From positions 2,451,475-2,515,474 of the forward strand of contig NZ_JAFEJK010000001.1 of assembly GCF_016888515.1 (NCBI RefSeq): DNA of 64,000 nt, in the 5' to 3' direction. This DNA comes from Shimia biformata (GTDB lineage Bacteria; Pseudomonadota; Alphaproteobacteria; Rhodobacterales; Rhodobacteraceae). The translations under genes were made by a program, and so were the position numbers. The notes under the pieces are model-generated. The model did not search any database. It saw nothing but the letters and a program-made list of their open reading frames with translations, and was not told the DNA's origin. Each line of letters starts with the position of its first letter. The stretch's first letter is position 1. This document shows positions 35,490 through 44,282 of the stretch, piece after piece.

Positions 35490-36548
35490 ATGGAAACGGT
35501 ACTGGATACAATCGGCAGCGCGGCGACACTGGCTTTCGCCGGTGTCCTTGTCGGCGTGGTCTTCGGGGCTTCCGCGCAACGCTCGCAATTCTGCCTGCGG
35601 GCCTCAACGGTCGAAGTTGCCGAAGGCCGGCTGGGACCACGGCTGGCCGTCTGGCTGGTTGCCTTTACAAGCGCCCTGCTTGCGGTTCAGACCCTGGTTC
35701 TGATCGGGTGGCTGGACCTGTCGGAAAGCCGCGCCATTGCATCCGTCGGCAGCCTCAGCGGTGCGATCATCGGTGGGCTTATGTTCGGGGCGGGCATGAT
35801 CCTCGCGCGCGGCTGCGTATCGCGCCTTCTGGTGTTGGCCTCGGGTGGCAACCTGCGTGCACTGATCACAGGACTGGTGGCAACGCTGGCGGCGCAGGCC
35901 TCGCTTGGCGGGCTTCTGAGTGGCCCGCGCGAGATCGTGGCGGGACTCTGGACGATCCCCGGCGGATCGGCGCGTGATCTTGCCGCGCTTGTCGGCCTCT
36001 CTACGTCCGTCGTGGTAGGCATGGCCGCCATCGGATTTGGGCTGGCGCTGGCCTTTTCCATGCGCAAGGGCGTTCCGGGCGGCAGGATTGTCGCCTCAAT
36101 CCTTGTTGGCCTGGCGGTCGCCATGGGCTGGGCGCTGACCTTCGCAATTTCCCAAGCCTCGTTTGATGTTGTGCCAGTCTCGTCCGTCACCTTCACCGGA
36201 CCGGCCACTGATACGCTGATGGCGCTGGTCACCGAACCCCGGATCACCCTGTCTTTTGGCCTTGGGCTTGTGCCGGGTGTCGCCGTCGGCGCCGCCATTG
36301 CGTCGGCCCTTGCCGGGGAATGGAAAATCCAACGGTTTGGACCGGAGAAGCCGATGGAGAGCTACCTGGTCGGCGCGGTACTGATGGGCTTCGGAGCAAT
36401 GCTGGCAGGAGGTTGCGCGGTGGGGGCCGGCATGTCGGGAGGCGCGGCGCTGTCGTTGACCGCATGGCTGGCCGTGATGTCGATGTGGGTGGGCGCGATG
36501 GCGACCCACCGCATCCTGCAAAGCACGCCTGCCCTGCAGCGGCTTTAG
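35490..36548 (+). CDS. YeeE/YedE sulfur-transport family membrane protein (second copy)
   Basis: ATG 35490 (AGAAG upstream) preferred over GTG 35475; 352 aa, about 9-10 helices. Conserved cysteine motifs: QRSQFCLRAS, LARGCVSRLLVLASGGNLR and LAGGCAVGAGMSGG. Homologous to the protein at 23102, so a YeeE/YedE copy lies at each end of the sox cluster. Probably transports thiosulfate or another sulfur species between periplasm and cytoplasm. Confidence 0.85.
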   Translation: METVLDTIGSAATLAFAGVLVGVVFGASAQRSQFCLRASTVEVAEGRLGPRLAVWLVAFTSALLAVQTLVLIGWLDLSESRAIASVGSLSGAIIGGLMFGAGMILARGCVSRLLVLASGGNLRALITGLVATLAAQASLGGLLSGPREIVAGLWTIPGGSARDLAALVGLSTSVVVGMAAIGFGLALAFSMRKGVPGGRIVASILVGLAVAMGWALTFAISQASFDVVPVSSVTFTGPATDTLMALVTEPRITLSFGLGLVPGVAVGAAIASALAGEWKIQRFGPEKPMESYLVGAVLMGFGAMLAGGCAVGAGMSGGAALSLTAWLAVMSMWVGAMATHRILQSTPALQRL

Positions 36549-36550
36549 CT

Positions 36551-37495
36551 TTATTCGAATTCCATCTGTTCAAACACCCGACCGGCGTTCTTTGTCGCGA
36601 GTTCCTCGAACGTGTCCAGATGGGCATACGGGGTTTGGTCGACATAATAGGCGTCGGCCAGATCGCCACCGGCGTCCATGTGTTCGGCAATCCGCGCGCG
36701 CAGAAAAACCAGATAGTCGCGGGTATAGCGGCGAACCTGATCCATGTTGGTCGGGTGACCGTGGCCCGGGATCACGTAAGTCGCGTTCAAAGGCTCAAAC
36801 GCAGCATCCCACGTCTCAAGCCAGTCCGCTGTTATCGTGTCTTCAAAGATTGGCAACATGCGTTCGTGAAATGCCATGTCTCCGGCAATCACCAGCCCCT
36901 GTCTGGGCAGCCAGACCGAAATGTCACCGGGGCTGTGCGCCGGGCCGAGATAGCGGGCCTCGATCCGGAAATCTCCCATCTCAACGACATATTCGTCCGA
37001 AAAGGTCTGGGTCGGCGGCGTTATGACGGTGCCCTCGGCCTTGTCGCGGTTATAGCGCCGCATTCCGTCGAGGATTTGCGGCCCGTATTCCTCAAACTCC
37101 GCTGCGGCGTCCTCATGGGCGATGATCGGCACGCCCTGTTCGGCCCAATACCCGTTGCCAAGCATCGCGTGGCCCTGCCCGTTTTCATTCAGAACCAGTG
37201 TCACCGGCTGGTCGGTCACGGCCCTGATTTCGGCATGGAGCGCCTTGGCCAGCACGTAGGCCGCACCGCCGTTGACCACGACCACCCCTTCACCCGTCAC
37301 TATAAAGCTGAGGTTGTTGTTATGGCCGCTGTTTTCGTAAGTCGGCGGGGCGGTGGCTCCGATCGCAGAAAAGACGCCGGGGATGACCTCTACGGGTTTC
37401 GAGTAAAGCGGGCTTTGCGGATATTGGTCGGCGATGTCCTCGCTGGCCTGTGCAACTCCGGCGAAAAGGACAAAAACAAGCGTTGTTCGGATCAT
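36551..37495 (-). CDS. soxH: SoxH-like metallo-beta-lactamase-fold protein with degenerate first metal site
   Basis: 314 aa with signal peptide (TTLVFVLFAGVAQA), periplasmic MBL fold. The usual HxHxDH loop reads LVLNENGQGHAMLGN, so most ligands of the first metal are missing. The later motifs are intact: LGPAHSPGDISVW, VIAGDMAFH and YVIPGHGHPT. SoxH-type proteins accompany sox clusters and are dispensable for thiosulfate oxidation in Paracoccus. Convergent with the YeeE/YedE gene. Assignment to SoxH rather than another MBL subfamily is from context. Confidence 0.7.
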   Translation of the reverse strand: MIRTTLVFVLFAGVAQASEDIADQYPQSPLYSKPVEVIPGVFSAIGATAPPTYENSGHNNNLSFIVTGEGVVVVNGGAAYVLAKALHAEIRAVTDQPVTLVLNENGQGHAMLGNGYWAEQGVPIIAHEDAAAEFEEYGPQILDGMRRYNRDKAEGTVITPPTQTFSDEYVVEMGDFRIEARYLGPAHSPGDISVWLPRQGLVIAGDMAFHERMLPIFEDTITADWLETWDAAFEPLNATYVIPGHGHPTNMDQVRRYTRDYLVFLRARIAEHMDAGGDLADAYYVDQTPYAHLDTFEELATKNAGRVFEQMEFE

Positions 37496-38207
37496 GCTGT
37501 CTCTCCGACATATCGAAAGGCGTCCCCGGCCCGCTCGACACGGCCTATGCCGCTTTGCGGGAAATGAAAGCCGATGACCTGCATCTGGTCCTGGGCGGCG
37601 TGGTCCAGAAGGCGCGCCCGCGTCGCAGCCGCCATCGCGGCATCCTGATCGGTGCCGCTGGGCCAGTCGGGTCTTTCAAACGCGACATGCGGATTGCCCA
37701 CAGCATCCCCCAGTATCAGAACCGACTGCCCGCCATTGCGGATTTCATACGACATGTGGCCCGGCGTATGACCAAAGCTTGCGTGAGCGGCAATTCCGGG
37801 CAGGATCTCCTGTCCGTCGTCGACCAGTTCAACCATGCCCTCAATGGCTTCCATCCGACGTTTTGCGCCGACAGCAAAGGCCGCCCGATCGGGGCCGATG
37901 CTGTTTACGGTTTCGGGGTTCCACCAATAGTCCCATTCTCGCCGCCCCATCAGATAGGTGGCGTTGGGCATCAGGGGATCGTCGAAATCATCCAGCACGC
38001 CCCAGATATGATCGGGATGTGCGTGGGTGAATACAACGTGGGTAACCTCATCAAGCGACACACCAATTTGGCCAAGCGCATCCGGCAATTCTCCGGCCGT
38101 GGGCATGAAATCCGCGCCCGCCCCGACATCAAACAGGATTGTCCTGGTACCGTCGCGGAACACAGTGACGTTGCAGTCGGGCATGTATCTCTGCAGGTCG
38201 GCACCGG
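37492..38207 (-). pseudogene. MBL-fold hydrolase, 5' end removed at the IS256 junction
   Basis: Open frame of 230 aa from ATG 38184, and the same frame stays open upstream to 38207 (GADLQRYMPDCNV), exactly where the IS left end begins. So the first part of the protein, including any signal peptide and first strand, has been lost. The remaining enzyme keeps metal motifs VVFTHAHPDHIWG, FGHTPGHMSYE and LGDAVGNPH. Its ATGA overlap with the SoxH-like gene suggests an old operon. It may still be expressed as a shortened protein, but lacks a native 5' end. Confidence 0.7.
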
Positions 38208-39607
38208 GTAGTGTCCCGGGAGATGGTGTAGGAACTGGCGTCCACCTGCTTCTTCATAGCTGGTGCTGCTCGTTCACTGCGCGGCGATCATCGTCGCCGC
38301 GCCGGTATCGTTGCACACGGCCGTCAGCTTTTCCACCGGCATGTAGCGGCGGGAGACGGCCCATTCATCGTTTTGCTCCAGCATGAGCGCGCCGACCAGC
38401 CGGATGACGGCTTCGCGGTTGGGAAAGATGCCGACGACATTGGTCCGCCGCTTGATCTCCTTGTTGACGCGTTCCAGTGGGTTTGTGCTGTGCAGCTTCG
38501 AGCGCAGGCTCTCGTCGAAGGCCATGTAAGCCAGCACGTCATGCTCCGCCTCATCCATCAGCTCGGCAACATCGCGGAACCGGTCCCGCAGGCTGTCGGC
38601 GACCTCACGCCAGCGGGCATGGGCCTGGTCGCGGTCCTTCTCGGCGAAAACGGTCTTTACCACCGCGCTGACCACCGGCTTGTGGGTCTTGCCCACGCGG
38701 GCCAGGAGGTTGCGCTGGAAATGCACGCGGCAGCGCTGCCAGCCGGCACTGAGCACCTTGCGTGCGGCAGCTTTCAGGCCCTCATGTGCGTCGCTGATCA
38801 CCAACTGCACGCCCCGCAGGCCGCGCCGAGTAAGAGACCGCAGGAAGTCGGCCCAGAACGTCTCGGCTTCCGAGGGCATGACGGTAATCCCCAAGATCTC
38901 GCGCCGCCCGTCTGTATTGACCGCCACAGCCACTATCACCGCCATCGAGACGATCCGCCCGCCCTCACGCAGCTTCACATAAGTGGCGTCGAGCCAGAGG
39001 AAGGGCCAATCGCCTTCGAGAGGCCGGTTCAGGAACGCCTGCACCCGCTCGTCGATCTCCTCGCAGAGCCGCGAGACCTGGCTCTTGGAGGTGCCCGTCA
39101 GCCCCATGGCGCGCACCAAGTCATCGACAGCGCGCGTGGAAACACCATGGATGTAGGCCTCCTGGATCACTGCCATCAGCGCCTTCTCCGCCGTCCGCCG
39201 TGGCTCCAGGAAGGTCGGAAAATAGCTGCCCTTGCGCAGCTTCGGGATGTTCAGGCCGATGGTCCCCGCCCGGGTATCCCATTGCCGCGGCCGGTAGCCG
39301 TTCCGCTGGTTCTCCCGGTGCGGGCTGCGCTCGCCATGGCCCGCACCGCAAACGGTGGCCACCTCGATATCCATCAGCCGCTGCGCGGCATCCTGGATCA
39401 GCTCGCGCAAGAAATCCGCGTCATCGCTCTTGGCGATCATGCCCGGAAGGTCGATCATGTTCTCGGTCATCGTGCTCTCCTTCGTTGTCGTCGGTCTTCG
39501 AACAACCTCAGACTACGAAGAAGCGCGATGGCCGCCAGCCCGGCCGCGCGCTGCGCTACGCCAAGGGCTTCGCGCGCGGCCTCTTACACCACCCCACGGG
39601 GCACTAC
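38208..39607 (-). mobile_element. IS256-family insertion sequence (about 1.4 kb)
   Basis: Left end starts GTAGTGTCCCGGGAGATGGT at 38208; the right end at 39607 reads, on the other strand, GTAGTGCCCCGTGGGGTGGT. The two ends match at about 22 of 28 positions, so they are imperfect terminal inverted repeats. Total 1400 bases with one intact transposase. The flanks (GGCACCG left, CGATACG right) show no convincing 8-9 base target duplication, and the flanking genes are different broken genes, indicating rearrangement after or during insertion. Confidence 0.85.
38274..39470 (-). CDS. IS256-family transposase (Mutator type), intact
   Basis: 398 aa, full length. DDE catalytic residues in FLWLDATYVK, QLVISDAHEGLKAA and LERVNKEIKRRTNVVGIFPN; also CRVHFQRNLLARV. 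No internal stops, so the element may still be mobile. An AGGAGAGC site precedes the ATG. Confidence 0.95.
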   Translation of the reverse strand: MTENMIDLPGMIAKSDDADFLRELIQDAAQRLMDIEVATVCGAGHGERSPHRENQRNGYRPRQWDTRAGTIGLNIPKLRKGSYFPTFLEPRRTAEKALMAVIQEAYIHGVSTRAVDDLVRAMGLTGTSKSQVSRLCEEIDERVQAFLNRPLEGDWPFLWLDATYVKLREGGRIVSMAVIVAVAVNTDGRREILGITVMPSEAETFWADFLRSLTRRGLRGVQLVISDAHEGLKAAARKVLSAGWQRCRVHFQRNLLARVGKTHKPVVSAVVKTVFAEKDRDQAHARWREVADSLRDRFRDVAELMDEAEHDVLAYMAFDESLRSKLHSTNPLERVNKEIKRRTNVVGIFPNREAVIRLVGALMLEQNDEWAVSRRYMPVEKLTAVCNDTGAATMIAAQ

Positions 39608-39924
39608 CGATACGGTGCGACATGAAATGCGCCCTTGAGATTTGTGTCTATGATCGCGTCGATTTCGGCCGGCCCGTGTTCCAATGCGGGAAGAGATGCC
39701 GTCGTTCCGGCATTGTTGATGACAGTGTCAAAGACCCGTCCCTTCAGCGCGGCTTCCACCGACTCCGGGTCCGCCACGTCCATCTCTATCACATCGGCCT
39801 GCCCCCCTTCCGCCGCTATCTTTGCGGAAAGCTCAGACAAGCGGGCGACGCGGCGGGCGGCCAATGTGACGTCGACATCCTGCCCCGCCAGCAGTTCGGC
39901 GAAATGCTCGCCCAATCCCGAAGA
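39608..39924 (-). pseudogene. SDR gene fragment (both ends lost)
   Basis: Minus-strand frame reading SSGLGEHFAELLAG, then VTLAARRVARLSELSAKI, EMDVADPESVEAAL, VFDTVINNAGTTASL, ending NLKGAFHVA at the IS edge. This is the first part of a classical SDR, from the nucleotide-binding glycine loop to just before the catalytic Ser/Tyr. The 3' part is cut by the IS, and the 5' part is cut at about 39917-39924, where a paaE-like frame on the other strand begins. Not functional. Confidence 0.75.
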
Positions 39925-40921
39925 TCTGGCGGACGACTATCAATTCATCCCGGGCCAGTACGTCACGCTGCGCCGTGCCGGTGATATCGATGGTGTGCGG
40001 CGATGCTATTCGGTCAGCTCCGGCCGAGACGATGGCGAGTTGCGCGTTCTGGTCAAGCTGCTGGAAGGCGGAGCGTTTTCCTCTTTCGTTCATAGCGAAC
40101 TGCCACCGGGCACCGAACTTGATGTCATGACGCCCGAAGGCACATTCGGATCAAAGATACGACAAGGCGGACCACGCACCTATCTCGCCCTGGCCCCGGG
40201 CAGTGGAACTACTCCAATCATTTCGATCATCCGCTCGGTGCTTGCCACCGAGGCCGGGGCCAACTTCATCCTTTTTTACGGCAGTCGAACGCTAAGTTCC
40301 ATCATCTTCCGCGACGAATTGAACGATCTCAAGGATACCTATCCCGGACGGTTCTCTCTTTTTCATACACTGACGCGCGAAGGCACCGATTCCCCACTAT
40401 TCTCGGGCCGGCTTGATGCGGAAAAGCTGCGCAAGTTCTCCGGTGCCCTGTTCGCTCCGGCAGAAATAGAAGATGCTTTTCTTTGCGGCCCCGCCGAGAT
40501 GATTCAGGAACTCAAGACCGCGCTCCGCGACCTCGGCGTTGAAGAGAACCGTTTTCATGACGAGCTGTTCGCTCCCGCCGATGCTGACAATACCGCCACC
40601 GTCACGCTTGCGCCGCTTACGGCGGAAGCCGCCACTGGAGAAGGAGTTCAGGTCACGGCGATCCTTGATGGCACCGCCCGCAGCTTTGTGATGACACCTG
40701 ATCAGGAAAGCGTGGTCTCCGCCGCCGCAGCAGGTATCGAACTACCCTATTGCTGCAAGGGCGCAATGTGTTCCACCTGCCGCGTCAAAGTTATCGAAGG
40801 CGAGGCAGAGATGACGCTGAACTATGCTTTGGAGCCTCGGTAGTTGAAGGAGAACTTTGTCCTGACCTGCCAGGCCCGTCCGAAAACCAAAAAACTGACA
40901 GTCGATTTCGACCACGTTTGA
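39917..40921 (+). pseudogene. paaE: PaaE-like ferredoxin-NADP reductase, 5'-truncated with a nonsense codon
   Basis: Homology begins at PEDLADDYQFIPGQYVTLR, so the first roughly 25-30 residues are missing. The FAD/NADP part is present (RCYSVSSG; LALAPGSGTTPIISIIRS; AFLCGPAEMI). The C-terminal 2Fe-2S domain has three cysteines in CCKGAMCSTCRVKV, but a TAG at 40841-40843 interrupts the frame right after NYALEPR. The rest, ENFVLTCQARPKTKKLTVDF with the fourth iron ligand, lies beyond it, to the TGA at 40919. It would have been the reductase of phenylacetyl-CoA epoxidase or a relative; no paaABCD is in the window. Confidence 0.8.
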
Positions 40922-40968
40922 CCTGTGCCGCTTTCCGCGACACCCCACGGGCGCGCGGGGCCGGGATC

Positions 40969-41000
40969 CCCAAGACCTTCGCCAAGTTGAAAGTCTTGGG
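40969..41000. terminator. Stem-loop between paaE pseudogene and PaaK-like gene
   Basis: CCCAAGAC at 40969-40976 pairs with GTCTTGGG at 40993-41000. It lies 69 bases beyond the stop of the leftward PaaK-like gene, so it may end the leftward catabolic operon. No T-run. Confidence 0.4.
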
Positions 41001-41068
41001 TCCACGAAAACCCGCGTGCCAGTGTCGGCTAAAAGGTCGGATTCAGGCAAAGCGCACAGAACCCGATC

Positions 41069-42265
41069 TCAGCGGTCTTTTTGGTTGACGATCAGTTCTG
41101 CATTTTCGGGTAGTTCCGAAACAATGTTCACCTCGTCAGCACGAATTCGTGCATGCAGTTTGAAGGTATCAGCGGCGGCTGCTTCTGCGGCGGAAGCGTC
41201 GGCACCGTCTTCCAGCACAAGCGAGAGGCGGATCATGTCGCGATCGTTCTCGCGCGTTACCACGGCCTGCGCGGCCTTTGCGCCCGGCGTGCCGATGACA
41301 ACTTCTTCAACCACGCGCGGATAAACGAAAATCTCGCGCACTTTGACCGCTGCCCCGACCCGTCCCTGCAATGCTGAAATCCGGCTGACGGTGCCATCCG
41401 CGTTGCTTTCCAGGGCAAAGGCGCTGTCGCCGGTGCCGAACCGGATCATCGGCCAGGTGGAATCGCGCGCGGTCACGACAACCTCGCCAGGATCGCCATG
41501 AGCGACCTGTTCGCCGCTGACCGGATCGCAGATCTGCACCACGCGGTCGGGATGAACCAGGTAGCCTTCGCCGCCATCCTCATAGGCGACAAGGCCCAGA
41601 TCGGCGGTGGCATAGGCGGCCCAGGTGGACACGCCGTATTCGGCCTCGATCCGGCGGCGCTTGGCCATCCAGTCGCCCATCTCACCGCCGAGGAAGGCTG
41701 TCTTCACCTTCCATGCGTCGCGGCCATAGGTTTCGATCACCTTGTCCGCCAGCGTCAGGAAAAACGCGGTCGAAGCGCAGATCGAAGTCACGCCGGTTTC
41801 GGCGATGATCTGTGCCTGAAGCTCCGTATTGCCGACGCCTCCGGGGATCACCGTGGCGCCTGCGGCCTGTGCCGCTTCGTCGAACAAAAGCCCCGCGGGC
41901 ACCAGATGATACATCCAGGTGTTCAGGATGATATCCCCCGGCCCCACGCCTGCCGCCTTGAACAGCCGGTCAAGGCCGTGGCCGCCACCGTCCGAAAGGG
42001 CCGGTTCGAAAATCGGGCCGGGGGACACGTAGATCCGCCCGACATCCTTCAGATCCGAGGCCAGGAACCCGCCAAAGGGCGGGTTCTCGCGCTGGATCTT
42101 CAGAAGCTCTTCTTTTTTCATCACTGGAAGACGCGAGAGGTCCGCCACCGATGTGACAGCTGCCGGATCGAATCCGGCAGCCGTAAATCGCGATTTCAGG
42201 CCAGGAGCTTTTTCGGCCGCAGCGGCATAGGCTTGAGCTATATCTTTGTAGATATCATCAGACAT
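41069..42265 (-). CDS. Phenylacetate-CoA ligase (PaaK)-family adenylate-forming enzyme
   Basis: 398 aa from ATG 42265 (MSDDIYKD), which is seven bases after GAGGAGG; the ATG at 42271 is too close. PaaK-like features: LPVMKKEELLKIQ, FLGGEMGDWM, WAAYATADLGLVAYE, MIRFGTGDSAFALE and a C-terminal RVGAAVKVREIFVYPRVVEEVV. Slightly shorter than true PaaK (about 430 aa), so it may activate another aromatic or alicyclic acid. Last gene of the leftward operon that starts with the transglutaminase-fold gene. Confidence 0.85.
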   Translation of the reverse strand: MSDDIYKDIAQAYAAAAEKAPGLKSRFTAAGFDPAAVTSVADLSRLPVMKKEELLKIQRENPPFGGFLASDLKDVGRIYVSPGPIFEPALSDGGGHGLDRLFKAAGVGPGDIILNTWMYHLVPAGLLFDEAAQAAGATVIPGGVGNTELQAQIIAETGVTSICASTAFFLTLADKVIETYGRDAWKVKTAFLGGEMGDWMAKRRRIEAEYGVSTWAAYATADLGLVAYEDGGEGYLVHPDRVVQICDPVSGEQVAHGDPGEVVVTARDSTWPMIRFGTGDSAFALESNADGTVSRISALQGRVGAAVKVREIFVYPRVVEEVVIGTPGAKAAQAVVTRENDRDMIRLSLVLEDGADASAAEAAAADTFKLHARIRADEVNIVSELPENAELIVNQKDR

Positions 42266-42292
42266 TTCCATGCCTCCTCGTCCAATCTGGTG

Positions 42293-43102
42293 TTAAAGCG
42301 GGCAGTCCTTACGGAAGTTCGGCGCGCGCTTCTCGCGGTGCGACAACACACCTTCCTTGACGTCCTCGCTCATGAAGCCAAGCATCTCCAGCGCGGTCGA
42401 CGCATCAAAGATCGGCCCGGCCTGGCGCAGCCAGTTGTTCAGCGAATACTTGGTCCAGCGAATCGCGCTTTGCGAGCCGTTGGCCAGTTCGACGGCTGTA
42501 TCCAGCGCGATCTGCTGCAGCTCGTCATCCTCGACGCACATTGATACCAGACCGATACGCTCGGCCTCTTCGCCCGACACCGGCTTGCAGGTCATCAGAT
42601 AGTATTTCGCCTTGGCCATCGAGGTCAGCAGCGGCCAGATAATCGCCGCGACGTCACCGGCGGCAACACCAAGGCGGGGATGACCATCGACAATCTTGGC
42701 CTTCTTTCCGGCGATCGAGATGTCGGCCAGGATGGCAACCACAAGGCCTGCGCCGGCCGCAGGGCCATTGATCGCGGAAATGATCGGCTTGTTGCAGTTG
42801 ATGATGTTATAGACGAGATCCTTGGCTTCTTTCCACGTCTTCATGATCTCGTGCGAATTGCCAATCATGTTTTCGATCAGGCTGAAATCACCCCCGGCGG
42901 AAAATGCCTTGCCCGCACCGGTCACGATGACCGAATTGATGTCTGGGTCACGGTCGATATCGATCCACATGTCCGTCATCTGGGTGTGGGTTTCGGCATC
43001 GACCGAGTTGAATGTCTCGGGCCGGTCGAACGTGATGCGCAGGACGCGATCCGCCGGGTAGTCAAATTTCAGTTTATCGTATTTTGCATAACGATCCGAC
43101 AT
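42293..43102 (-). CDS. Crotonase-family enoyl-CoA hydratase/isomerase
   Basis: 269 aa from ATG 43102 with GGAGGAAATAG upstream; the longer frame is not homologous. Crotonase oxyanion loops: AFSAGGDFSLIEN and NGPAAGAGLVVAILADI. At the positions of the two catalytic glutamates of classic hydratases, this protein reads DGHPRLGVAAGD and KAKYYLMT, so neither Glu is obvious. It belongs to a divergent branch, perhaps an isomerase, hydrolase or hydratase using Asp. In an operon with the acyl-CoA dehydrogenase pair. Confidence 0.85.
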   Translation of the reverse strand: MSDRYAKYDKLKFDYPADRVLRITFDRPETFNSVDAETHTQMTDMWIDIDRDPDINSVIVTGAGKAFSAGGDFSLIENMIGNSHEIMKTWKEAKDLVYNIINCNKPIISAINGPAAGAGLVVAILADISIAGKKAKIVDGHPRLGVAAGDVAAIIWPLLTSMAKAKYYLMTCKPVSGEEAERIGLVSMCVEDDELQQIALDTAVELANGSQSAIRWTKYSLNNWLRQAGPIFDASTALEMLGFMSEDVKEGVLSHREKRAPNFRKDCPL

Positions 43103-43130
43103 GGTTCTATTTCCTCCGTGGGGTATTGAT

Positions 43131-44282
43131 TCAGCCAGGCAGTCCCAGGACGGCCTTGGACAGGATGTTTCTTTGGATTTCGTTCGATCCACCGTAGATC
43201 GTGGTAGGTCTGGCCTTGTAGAAACTCGCCAGAACATCGACACTTACGTTGCCGACCTGAAGCGGCCCGATGGAGCCGCCATCGGGACCGGCTGCTTCGA
43301 TCATCAGCTCGGTGATGCGCTGGAAGCATTCAGTCACCCAAATCTTCAGCATGGACACATCCGCACCGAGCGTCTCGCCACGTTTGAGCTGATCTGCAAA
43401 ACGGGCATAAAGCGCGGCATGATCTTCCACATCCAGTGCCGCCTGGGCAAAGCGGTCACGGAACACCGGATCGTCAAACGCGCCACGGCCACGGGCAAAA
43501 CTTTCAAGCTGTCCCAGAGCGTTCTGGGCCAGACTTGGCGAACCGATGAAAATGCGTTCGAAGCTCAAGAGAGCCTTGGCCATCGTCCAACCCTTGTTCA
43601 GCTCGCCCACGAGGTTCTCGCGGGACGTCCGTGCATTGTCAAAGAAGACCTCGCAAAACTCGGTCTCGCCCGACAGGGTCGTGATGGTGCGCACCTCGAC
43701 TCCGGGTTGATCCATCGGAGCGAGCAGGAAACTGATGCCCTGCTGTTTCTTCGGCGCATCGGGATCGGTGCGCACCAGCATGAAAATATGCGTGGCGTCA
43801 TGCGCCATCGTGGTCCAGATCTTCTGTCCGTTGATGACAAAGTCGTCGCCGTCAATCTCTGCGCGTGTGCGCAGGTTCGCCAGATCGGACCCGGCGCCGG
43901 GTTCCGAATAGCCCTGACACCAGATATCTTCGCAACTCAGGATACGCGGCAGCCAGTAATCTTTTTGTTCCTGGGTGCCGAATTTGATGATCAGCGGCCC
44001 GACCATCTGCACGCCCATGTCGCGGCCGCGATTGACGCCCCAGCGCTGCTGCTCTTCGTAAAAGATCAGCAACTTGGCGGCGTTCAGCCCCATACCGCCG
44101 AATTCAGCGGGCCAGGCTGGCGCGACCCAGCCCTTGGCGTGAAGCTTGCGGTGCCAATGTTCGATCTCGGCGAACTTCGGTCGGTGCGGCAGGTGACGCA
44201 GCTCCTCGGGATATTCCGCCTCGAAGAACTGGCGCACTTCTTTGCGGAACTCTGCATCGGTCATAGCGTTCCAGTCGGTCAT
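43131..44282 (-). CDS. Acyl-CoA dehydrogenase, probable subunit carrying the catalytic Glu
   Basis: 383 aa. Start 44282 overlaps the upstream ACAD stop (ATGA). Motifs: WCQGYSEPGAGSDLA, INGQKIWTT, LSFERIFIG (Glu at the long-chain-ACAD catalytic position) and TTIYGGSNEIQRNIL (FAD-binding end). It lacks the usual HGGxGY loop, which the neighbour at 44279 supplies as LHGAVGYTDEF. This split of motifs over two adjacent genes is the pattern of alpha2beta2 ACADs (ChsE-type) of steroid side-chain degradation. Electrons go to EtfAB. Confidence 0.88.
   Translation of the reverse strand: MTDWNAMTDAEFRKEVRQFFEAEYPEELRHLPHRPKFAEIEHWHRKLHAKGWVAPAWPAEFGGMGLNAAKLLIFYEEQQRWGVNRGRDMGVQMVGPLIIKFGTQEQKDYWLPRILSCEDIWCQGYSEPGAGSDLANLRTRAEIDGDDFVINGQKIWTTMAHDATHIFMLVRTDPDAPKKQQGISFLLAPMDQPGVEVRTITTLSGETEFCEVFFDNARTSRENLVGELNKGWTMAKALLSFERIFIGSPSLAQNALGQLESFARGRGAFDDPVFRDRFAQAALDVEDHAALYARFADQLKRGETLGADVSMLKIWVTECFQRITELMIEAAGPDGGSIGPLQVGNVSVDVLASFYKARPTTIYGGSNEIQRNILSKAVLGLPG

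Noticed and set aside
38373-39638. 421-aa plus-strand open frame over the IS256 transposase
   Set aside because: Antisense to an intact transposase with DDE residues; no independent support.
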